From positions 1,757,758-1,821,757 of the forward strand of contig LSYV01000002.1 of NCBI GenBank assembly GCA_001584585.1: a stretch of 64,000 nt of DNA. Reading direction: 5' to 3'. Positions 43,273 through 52,216 of this stretch are shown here, in pieces. Under the pieces are notes generated by a model. It searched no databases, was not told the DNA's origin, and saw only the letters and a program-made list of their open reading frames with translations. Numbering within the stretch: position 1 is the first letter of the stretch; each line of letters begins with the position of its first letter. This DNA comes from Gonium pectorale. Taxonomy: Eukaryota; Chlorophyta; Chlorophyceae; Chlamydomonadales; Volvocaceae. Made by a program: the position numbers and the translations under genes.

Positions 43273-46200
43273 TCAGATCGCAAGCGCACGGCGGCCCGAG
43301 AAGCCTCGTGTGCCGTCCGGGCCACGCGCCACGTGCCATGCAGGCGCGTGCATTACCGGCGTGTGGGCGGGTGACGGTGACGCCACCGCGCCGCCGTCCG
43401 AGATCGATGACGGCACTGCGCCGACGCTGAAGGCTAGCGGCGACGCTGCCGACGTCACGATGCCGCCAGCGCTGCAGCGGGCCACACCGCCAGTGGCGAC
43501 CACGATGGAAGCGCCATCCGCGGCGACGCCGTACTTAGATGCCGCTTCGGCCCGAAACTCAGGGGTAGCCGCAGCCCACTGCGCGTACTCGCGGCGGGTC
43601 GCGCGCTTGCCCGACGACGTATGCAGCTGCTGATGCTGCCCTACACGCTGCACGGGAACCGTAGCCGCCGGCACCCCGGCGCTGCGCGCCTGGGAGGCGC
43701 AGTGGCTGGTTTCGTCGCAGTGCTCGCGCGGGCTGCTAGCGGCGCTGCTCACGTTGCTGCTGACGGTTGTGCTTGTGGTGACAATGGAGACGGGGACGGT
43801 GGAGGTGAGGGTGGTCTCGGTGGCGGCGGCGGCAACCTTGGCGGCGGCCTTCTCGCTATTGTGCAGGCTGGCGGGGCACCGATGCACCGTCACCGTGACC
43901 GCGTGCTCCAGATCCAGGTCCATGATGTGACTGCCGTCACCGTCCGCATCGCCCGGCATCATGGCCGTGATGAACAGCACGGGGCCCGGGGCGGGGGCAG
44001 CCGGTGTCGGAAGCGGCGGGGGCTGGGACACAGGGGCGACGATGGAGGCCTTGGACGGGGCCGGTGTGCCGGTCGGGGAGGTAGTGGCGCTGCCCGAGGG
44101 CGCCGGGCGGCGGAGTGCAGAAGCAAGGATACCCGCGACCGCGGCCGCGGCATCGACAGGCTCCGACTGCTGCCGCTGTGCCTGCTGCGCCTGCTTCTGC
44201 GCAGGCGCGGCTGAGGTCACCTTGCGTTGCGCCGGAGCGAGAGGCGCAGGTGTGGGACGGCCAGCAGGGCGTGAGAGGATGTTGTTGATGAAGTCCTCTA
44301 CGTTGGAAACCATCTGGGGGTTGCGTTGGGGAATAGAAGCAGCTGCGGCCGCGGCCGCGGCGGCTGCGGCGGTTGTGGAGCTGGAAGGCGGCGCCGCCGG
44401 GGCAGCGTGCTTGGCAGCTGCCGGCTGCCGGGGTGAATTGATGGCACCCTCGACTGCAGGCGCCGTGCCGGCAATCGGGTGTCGGCCGCGAGCGCCCAAA
44501 TCTAGGCAGAACTTGGGAGCTGACGGGGCGGGGCGCGCCAGCGGCGCCAGAGCTGCCGCAACGGCGGCCGCCGGTGTAGCATCCGTGACGGGCGCAACAG
44601 CGGCAGAAGCCTTCGCGCCGGCCTCTGAGGCGCGGCGCTCGGCCTGGACGGCGGCAATCGCCTCCGCAAGCGCGCTGGTTGCCAGGGCAGCGGGCGGGTG
44701 CGCAGGCGGCCGGCCGCCGCCAGCCGATACGCCCCGGGTGGCAAGTGGCGGCGAGATGGCAGCTGCAGTCGCCGTTGCCCGTGGGGGAGGCGGCGGGGGT
44801 GCAGAAGCAGGGGCTGAGATGGGTGAGGCCGGGGCAGCCGCGGAGTTGCTACCGCTTGAGGCGCTGTTGAAGCTGCCGCCTGACGCTCGTTGCAGGGCGG
44901 GAGGCTGGGTGCCGCCGGCGGAGACCGTCGGCGTGTAGCCATCCGAGGCGCGCTTCGCCGGCGGGCGGTATATGTTCAGGCGCGCCATCTGGGTCGTCGG
45001 CGGCGCAGCAGCCAAGGGCGCGGGTGGTGCCAGCTCAGAGGGCGGCGCGCTGTCACAGCTGCGGCGCGGCGGCGGAGGCGGCACGGGCGGAGCACAGCCG
45101 CCGCTGCTGCCGCGGCGGCTACCAGCATTGTTCTCGAAGGCGCCACCAAACGAGTGGTGGAGGTACGCATCGGGAGCACAGCCTCCAGATGAACACGATG
45201 GCCACATCCCCGAGGTGCCACCAGCGCTGCCATACGGGAAACTGGCGCTGCCGCCGCCGCTGTTACGGCGGCTGCCGCCGGAGCGGCTTCCCAGCGGCGA
45301 CACATCTCGGCTGCCCTTGCGGCTGCCGGTCAGGCCCACGCTGCTGCCACCATAGCTGCTCCCGCTGCCTGCGGCGCTGCGGCGCTCCCGCTGCTCCGCT
45401 ATGCAGTTAAGGAGGCGGCGGACCTGCATGGAATGGTGCAGAGGCATGCAGCGATAACGATCAGCTGTAATCCCCGAGCCATGAGTCATGTCTAGCCGCT
45501 GCTTTTGCCAGATTGCCGAGGAATAAACCTGGTGTAATAATCTTCTACATACGTGCCAAATCCCCGACTGTCATCGCTCTTGTTCTCCGTCACCATCCGC
45601 GTGCACTCTAACAGAAGATCATACCTGCATGGTCCCGTCCGAGGGGTCGCCCTCGTAGGCAAGCGCAGCAGCCGCCAGCACGGCGCCTTCCTCCTCCTCA
45701 AACTCAACGTACGCGTGCTGCTGGCCGTTCATGGACTGGCAGGAGCTCTGCGGTAGCAGGACCGGGGCAATCGGAGTTAGGTACATCTGCCCGGTGCAGG
45801 AGGGCAATTATCCAGAGTGTTACTGGATACGAGGCAGGTTCACCATTACACCAAAGAATACACGAGAACATGCACCTAATGCAAACTCACCGTTAGCCAG
45901 CTGGGCAGCTTGCCCTTGGATTCGCGGCTGCAGATACGGACGAGTTTGACGCGGCCGTACATGCGGAAGGCCTCGGTCACGCTCTCAATGGTGGGACTGG
46001 GGTTGCCGGGAAGGTTCTCCACCACAATGGTGCGCTTCTGAATGTCTGAAATGTCATAATCGGGCACCGGGGCAATGCGCTTGACGCGCTTGCAGTCCGA
46101 CGATAGCTGCAGCAGGGTGGCGCCGCGAAGCGCCTCCGTAATGATGCTCACGTCCTTGGAGAGCGCACGAACTTTGCGAAAATTCGCAAAGAGCTTGACG

Positions 46201-46629
46201 GGCACTACAAGTGACATGAGAGTGGGGAAGAGACGTTGGTAAGGGAGAGGGGTTGCGGGCGAGGGCGCGAGCGGGCCTGTCAAGTTACAACCCCGAATCC
46301 CCCGCGTCACCCACCATAGCCCTCAGGGTCCTTGCGTATCTGCTTGAGTAGCTTCTTGTCGGTCGGGAGATTTGCGTCAGAGAAGTAGAACTCGACCTGG
46401 ACGGCGGAGTTCCGGAGAAGTTACGAGGGACGGGCCGTGTACATGTGTGTACATGGCGTTACCAGGCGCCCACCGTGACACGCTAACATCGCATACGAGC
46501 ACTTGCCTGCTTAACAAGGGCATTCAGCAGCTCCGGAGTGACCTCCTGCTGAGGGCCCTCGTCTTCGGACGCCGAGAGAAACACCTCCCCATCCGAACCG
46601 GCGGCCGACACAGGCTTCGGGTCAGCCAT
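43273..46629 (-). CDS. LARP6-type La-related RNA-binding protein (about 930 aa)
   Basis: Five exons, 46507-46629, 46315-46396, 45891-46204, 45625-45747 and 43273-45423, total 2793 nt in frame. After an acidic start (MADPKPVSAAGSDGEVFLSA) the La motif reads VKQVEFYFSDANLPTDKKLL then KLFANFRKVRALSKD. A La-type RRM follows (KRTIVVENLPGNPSPTIESV, AFRMYGRVKLVRICSRE, QQHAYVEFEEEEGAV). The last exon encodes some 700 disordered residues rich in Ser, Gly, Ala and Pro. It includes an Arg/Ser patch (GSRKGSRDVSPLGSRSGGSR) and a near-terminal RGPDGTRGF, the SUZ-C motif that separates LARP6 from other LARPs. LARP6 proteins bind mRNA and govern translation or localisation. The intron between exons 1 and 2 has a GC donor: only CAG|GCAAGT restores KQVEFYFSD. 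Confidence 0.88.
46505..46506 (-). other. GC-AG splice donor in LARP6 intron 1
   Basis: On the minus strand exon 1 ends AAGCAG and the intron begins GCAAGTGC, the consensus for rare GC donors. The nearby GT would put exon 2 out of phase; the GC site gives an uninterrupted La motif. Confidence 0.7.
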
Positions 46630-47076
46630 AAAGGCTACAGTGATTTGGCAGGGTTGCACCTGCAGAAGATGGCGGGCAGAAAAAGGCGTCAAGGGTAGGC
46701 AACGGTCCGGTCAAGCCCGCGCAAATGCAGAACTTGGCGGGCTCTCTTGGCTCAGGACCAGGCGGCCAATGCTCTAGACAGCTTTTCAATTATACAGCTT
46801 CCCTGTCAAACGCTGCACAAGGCGGAAAAGACAGGCAGACGCGCCCTGCGCAACAGACGAGTCTACAGACTGACGTGCCGCACCCGACCAGTATGGACTC
46901 ATAATTTCATACTAACGAAGCAGCATACACGCCAGAAGGGATTGCTGGTGTGGACGTGTTCGTCAAAAAGCGCGCGATGCTACATACCGGGGGTCCAAAA
47001 ACAAGCTCCACCAGCTTATGTTGCTGACGTCCTGCTGTCAGTCGAGCTAGGAGGCAAGTGGTGCATCAATGTGTAG
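46630..47076. other. LARP6 promoter side, up to the inverted-repeat element
   Basis: About 450 bp upstream of the LARP6 start, ending where the left inverted repeat begins. No coding block was recognised. Confidence 0.4.
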
Positions 47077-47549
47077 GCAGGGTGGCGCGAACAGGCGTCA
47101 GAGGGAGGGGAGGAAGGGAAGAGGGCGCTGGATAGTGACTATGGGAAGTGGGAGGGGTGTGAAGGTGTTTGCAATATTCAGCAAACCGCCAGAGCAGTGA
47201 GCGGGGGCGGGCCGGGGCTGAGAAGAGGCAGCCGATACGACGCGACCGCATACGACCCGGCGCTACAGTCAGTCCACGACGCGACACGCCCACGCAGCTT
47301 CCGTCACGTCGACCTCTGGTGCGGCCGTAGCAATACCCATGCGGTGTGCGCGAGCATGCTGGAGCTGCCGATGCGGGTCGTAACCAGGCCTTCAGGCGCA
47401 TGGTAGTAGAGTCCGTGGGCTTTGTCCGTGCGCTAGGAGGTACGCATGCGCGCATGTTGTCCAAATGTGCCGTTTGCCACGCTGAGAGACTGCTCTCGCG
47501 CGCAACTAGGGCTGCTTCCGGTGGTTGCCGCGTTCCATGCCTCTACGAG
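47077..47549 (+). repeat. Left arm of the long inverted repeat
   Basis: Pairs with 49911-50339 read in reverse complement. It has an extra insertion of about 46 bp (near 47120-47170, starting CGCTGGATAGTGACTATGGG) that the right arm lacks. About six point differences were seen elsewhere, e.g. GGCGCGAACAGG against GGCGCAAACAGG. I estimate about 98-99% identity outside the indel, by eye. Confidence 0.85.
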
Positions 47550-48193
47550 ACAGCCGGGACATCATCAATTGGCTCCTTTGGATGCCATTGTGCATGATAG
47601 TATGGTTCCCATCACGCGCATGTTGGGAGGGGAGTGGACAGCATATGCCGCGGGGGGGCCCACAACCCTGCCTCAGAACCCTGCAGTCTTACGAAACGAC
47701 AACTGCTGCCTGCATTGATTACATTCGGTATAAGTATTTAAGGAGGGCCACCTGGTTGGGCCGCCGGTGTGGTGGGCAGGGATGCGCTGGGAGCCCTGAC
47801 AGAACGATGGGGCTCGGCGAAACCCAGACGTCCTATCGGCCAAAGGGGCCGTAGATAGAAATATGGATGCTGGTACCCGTAGCCAACATTGGAACCAAGG
47901 GAGCTACGGTATAAGCCAGTGCTTTTACGGTGAAGGAGGCGGGGGCTGCATCACCGCACCAAGAGGGGTCAGCGGGCGCAGGGGAAGCTGTGCTACAAGA
48001 GCCGCCTGTCACCGGGCTGCGCCCAATGTTTTGCAGCCCCAGCTTGAGGGTGCAACAATGCTGAGGCCGGCCAGGGGCTCTTGGGCAAGCAGGGGCAAGC
48101 TGAGAGCCTCGCCTCTTAGCGCCTGTTGTGAACAGACTTGCAGTCCGCACACTGTTACACTGGGGCCCTCCCGGATGCCCTTCGGGTGCCAAG

Positions 48194-48388
48194 GCTATCA
48201 GGCGCACGGGGGGCGTGGTGGTGGCCCCCTACCTGACCGCGCTTGGCTGCGCACTTCGCAAAGCGCGCCAGGGCAAGTTCGACGAGTTGCATTGGAAGGG
48301 TCTGTCCCCAGTGGCGGAAGGGCGTGGAGATTGAGTACATGGAGTCCGGGGGCTGGATGCTGTACGATTTTTGGCGCTTTGGATAGTG
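48194..48388 (+). other. Exon-like fragment inside the element
   Basis: Plus-strand translation gives VVVAPYLTALGCALRKARQG then KFDELHWKG. After a CCCCAG acceptor in another frame comes WRKGVEIEYMESGGWMLYDF then WRFG and TAG. Codon use looks like host coding DNA and unlike the rest of the element. I do not recognise the protein. It may be the last one or two exons of a captured or broken gene. Confidence 0.3.
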
Positions 48389-49910
48389 CGTAGGGTTTCT
48401 GCCCTGAGGAGCATACTTTTACGGTTGTTACAACAATACACACTAAACCCACGGACCGCTCAGGTTCTTTTCTGCAATTGCCAAGTTTGCATACGTGTCC
48501 TCACAGCACCAAGTTGGCGTGTGTGTCACGTTGCGCTCTTTGTGTTTCGTGTTCTGGGCCTCACGGCTAAGACAACGGGTGTTTCACCCACTCTGCTATG
48601 GCAGGTAAGGAGTCAATCGGCTCGTGTGGCCTGCAGCCCCTCTGGGGAGCCTGTAATCTGTATCTGTATCCCGGCTTGCGACCAGTCAATCTGGTGCAAC
48701 CCCCCACTGCCCACTGCCCAATGTCCGGCCTTTCGTCACATCTCCAGACGACATGCCTGCTACGAAAAGCTGGTAACCTGGTTCCTCGGCGGCGGGATGA
48801 CCTGTCTCTTAGCCGCCTTGCCTTCTATACCCCATCCATGCTGGCTGGTAATGTCGCGCGGCTCGCGCCTTCGGGTGTGTGTGCCTGTTGAGACGGCTCC
48901 CTCTTTCTTTGCAGCTTTGTATCCTGTGCCAGCGGACAATCATCCATGACCAGCATGCCCCTTGACAGCGAAGGTCACCCTCCCCACGCCGGAAGATGCC
49001 AAGGACTCCACCCACAAGCCATCAACTCACGTATCTTCACAAGTGGTCACCGGGCGGGCCCCTTAGGAGTCCATGGGAGTGAGGCGCCGCAAACACGCCA
49101 CTACACATGGCGGGTACTCACCCTGCTTGGCCTGTCCGACAGGCATGCCAAGTACCCCCTGGGGCTAGCATAGGACGTCGTGCAGCATTCGTTTCAGCAG
49201 TGCCTGGGGGGGTATGATGGCGTTGCGCTTCTTAGTCACCGCACCTACAGCCGCTGCACTGCACGGTGCCTAAGCCCGCTAACCCAACGCTTTGTTAGTG
49301 CGCCCCTTAAACCGTCATGGCACCATGGGCAATTCAATGCTCACTACCCTACTTGACCACTCCTCCCTCATGCCTTACCATTGCACCAGCGCATCCTTAC
49401 TCGACCCACACGCCCGACAGTACATCCCGCAAGCCCGGCGTAGTCTCCCCATGGGGAAGCACCGGTGGGACATGCTGCACATAGTGCAGCACACGCGCTA
49501 CGCATCATGTATACTCACAGCCTTGCTAGACGACCCCTCGAGCCGCCATGTTACGACTGTAGAAATAAAACAGGCTGCACTCTGATAGCAGGATTAACCT
49601 ACTCTCAACCAACGAGTCCCAGCGTCTCCAGGCTGCTCCCTAGGCCTTGCAAGCTCCACAGGGACACAGCTCAAGATACGATTTCCGAGCACTAGGAGTC
49701 TCCCAGCCATGCCCTGCGCGTTGCGCACATGCCTCCTCGCCGACGGCAGAGGCCACGGACCTCACTGTCCTGCACAAACCAACAGCTCGCCACCTCGCGC
49801 GCAAGCACACCGCACTGGTAAAGGTACGGCCGCTCCATATGCCGGCGTGACGAAAGCATGCCCCAACCGTCCCTTCCCGACGGCATGACATGCGCCACGA
49901 CGGGGTCTAA

Positions 49911-50339
49911 TCGTAGAGGCATGGAACGCGGCAACCACCGGATGCAGCCCTAGTTGCGCGCGAGAGCAGTCTCTCAGCGTGGCAAACTGCACATTTGGAC
50001 AACATGCGCGCATGCGTACCTCCTAGCGCACGGACAAAGCCCACGGACTCTACTACAATGCGCCTGAAGGCCTGGTTACGACCCGCATCGGCAGCTCCAG
50101 CATGCTCGCGCACACCGCATGGGTATTGCTACAGCCGCACCAGAGGTCGACGTGACGGAAGCTGCGTGGGCGTGTCGCGTCGTGGACTGACTGTAGCGCC
50201 GGGTCGTATGCGGTCGCGTCGTATCGGCTGCCTCTTCTCAGCCCCGGCCCGCCCCCGCTCACTGCTCTGGCGGTTTGCTGAATATTCCCTCTTCCCTCCC
50301 CCCCTCCCTCTGACGCCTGTTTGCGCCACCCTTGCCGCA
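49911..50339 (-). repeat. Right arm of the long inverted repeat
   Basis: Reverse complement matches the left arm from its outer end (GGGTGGCGC, then AACAGGCGTCAGAGGGAGGG) to its inner end (CGTTCCATGCCTCTACGA). Homology stops abruptly inside, where the two interiors diverge. Confidence 0.85.
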
Positions 50340-50482
50340 TGCACCTAGTTCTGTCTCATTCTTGGGGTTAACTTATACAGACAAATGCCCTCCCCGTCAA
50401 GCAACAACTACCAGCAATGGTAACCGAAATTGGCTACTTGCCGAACCGCACATTCCTAATTGGCACATAAGCCTAGCGGGGA

Positions 50483-51778
50483 TCAGAGCATGCTCCGCTG
50501 CGTCACGGCGCCCGACCCTGTCGCGCCTCCTCCTCCCGCAGCCCCTGCATTCGCCTCCATGGACCTCGCCAGACGCATCCTTGCTGCCGCTGGGTCCGGC
50601 ACCTGCAAAAATGTCGTCCTTATGGAATTGCGAATTGTATGACAACAGCGAGCACGACAAGCGAGCGACTGCGCACGGCGGGCCCGGTGGTGTCCCTGGG
50701 ACGGCATGTGTCGGGCTGCCACGGACGTGGGCAGGCGGGCAGCTTGAGATCCAGCGGCAACCGGCAGATGACTCTGACCCAACCCGACAAGTGACCAACC
50801 TGGAGGAACTTGGTGTGGGTGCCCGTCACCACCACCTGGCCGGTGGCCTTCCGCCGCAGCTCGGCGCTGAGGTTGGCCAGGTGGCGCCCCACTCGGGTCA
50901 CCCGCGCGTCCACGACAACCACCTCGCCTGGGCCGCCCGGCATGGCGGCGACGTAGGTGGCAGAGAGGGTTACGCTCACGCCCGAGTGCGGGCTGGCGGT
51001 GAGGAGCGCCGCGGTGGTGACCACGTCGACCAACGTCGCTTGGAGGGGCAGGAAACGAAGGAGTGGGGAGAGGAGGAGGGTGAAAGAAGATTGCTTCGCA
51101 TTGGCACTTTGGCAGGGGAAGGGTGGAGAAGCGAGGGGCTGATACAGATCTCAGAACAGACGGTTTGTGTTGACGAGATACGTGGCTACGTGCCCACGCT
51201 TCCCTACAAAAAGCCTTAAGGGGAGGCGCAAAGGCGGGTGGCGCTTTTTTGCTTGCCCAGCAAAGCGCGCCACAGCCCATGGCCCTCCAAACTACCGCGT
51301 ATTCATGCTCCTCTAGCTGGACTTTGTCCCTGTAGGCCCGATGACGCCAGCACACCGACCCATGGGCCACCCGCTTGAGAGGTGATTGGTTTGTACTTTC
51401 ACCGTAAGAGGCTACAATGCCGGGCGGTCCGACAGCATGAGCGATCTGACAAACTCCCTTTAGACACCCCTCACCATCTCGCAAGCACAAACCCGCTGGT
51501 GCAGTTTGGCACTGCCCTTCTCAACCACGGCGCGGCAGATGCTGCCTGCCTGCCTAACCAAGTTCACCTGCTGCGCCGCCGTGCAGTGTGCCGTAGCGGT
51601 TGCAGACCTTGTCCGTCACGGGCATCTCACACACGACGCGCCCCTCGGCTACCTCCGTCACAGTCAGGCCGCCGAGGGCCGTGTGGTCGAACGTGACGCG
51701 GTCAGGGACAGCCGTTCCCTTGACGAGGCTCTGGATGAACGTGCGGGCCAGTTCGGCCCGCTCGCTCACCGTCGTCAT
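50483..51778 (-). CDS. Hotdog-fold acyl-CoA thioesterase (ACOT13/PaaI-like)
   Basis: Three exons. The first ATG, at 51778, begins MTTVSERAELARTFIQSLVK and exon 1 ends GRVVCEMPVTDKVCNRYGTL then HGGAA near 51561. Exon 2 (about 51045-50805) continues in phase with ATLVDVVTTAALLTASPH and HLANLSAELRRKATGQVVVT then GTHTKFLQ. Exon 3 (about 50600-50483) is VPDPAAARMRLARSMEANAG to QRSML and a stop. The N-R/x-x-G-T-LHGG-x2-A-x-L-x-D motif followed by the G-x4-V-x-A helix and strand pair is the 4HBT/PaaI family signature. The Asp in LVDVVTT is the likely catalytic carboxylate. The family hydrolyses acyl-CoA to free acid and CoA. The C-terminal tripeptide SML resembles a weak plant-type PTS1, so peroxisomal location is possible. 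The open frame upstream of the ATG lacks another ATG. Confidence 0.85.
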
Positions 51779-52216
51779 CCGGATGTGCGGAAGCAGATGT
51801 CCGGACCGGAAGTACTGGTACACGGCGGTGGAGCAGTCCGGGGTCGCCGGGAACTTCAAATTGTCAAGTAATGATTGGTTCCAATGGCTGCGGAACGCTA
51901 TGGGGCTGCTCGGGAGTCGGGACGGCAGGTACTGCAGTGGCAACTGTCAAACGACTCTCCGCACGCTTGACATATCCAGTGTTTCACATGCATGCGCGGC
52001 ACATGAGTGAGTTTGCTTTGGTAGAGCCAGTGCCCGAGCACACCCACATCCGTACCTACTTGCGATGATGCAGTGATTATCAACGAGGACCATCTTACGT
52101 TGCTGTCATTCCCACCTAGCGCGATCACGCCAAAAATGCGCGAGCTTCCTCCAACTTCTCACATACGCTAGCCACACATGCCACAATAGGCCTTTCATAC
52201 ATCACGGGCATCAAGG
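51779..52216. promoter_or_regulatory. Divergent promoter region between thioesterase and NAK kinase
   Basis: 438 bp between start codons in opposite directions. No clear TATA box was seen. The plus-strand ATG at 52217 is preceded by several in-frame stops, supporting the kinase start. Confidence 0.45.

Larger units (their letters stand above)
47077..50339. mobile_element. 3.3-kb element with long terminal inverted repeats, probably a non-autonomous DNA transposon
   Basis: The outer 0.43-0.47 kb of both ends are near-identical in opposite orientation (see the two arms). The roughly 2.36-kb interior (47550-49910) has no transposase-like reading frame, only short frames. One exon-like block at about 48194-48388 may be captured host sequence. 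Long inverted repeats with unrelated cargo suggest a non-autonomous TIR element or a Pack-type gene carrier. I could not identify a target-site duplication; both flanks share a GGTGCAT motif, so the exact ends are uncertain. It sits between LARP6 and the thioesterase, with its right end only about 140 bp from the thioesterase stop. An inverted segmental duplication is the alternative. Confidence 0.6.

Noticed and set aside
48530..48610. tRNA-like stem (GGGTGTTTCACCC)
   Set aside because: No T-loop, anticodon stem or acceptor pairing could be built around it.
51779..51943. 55-codon N-terminal extension of the thioesterase
   Set aside because: The extension has no ATG; the first ATG of the frame is at 51778 and fits the family length.
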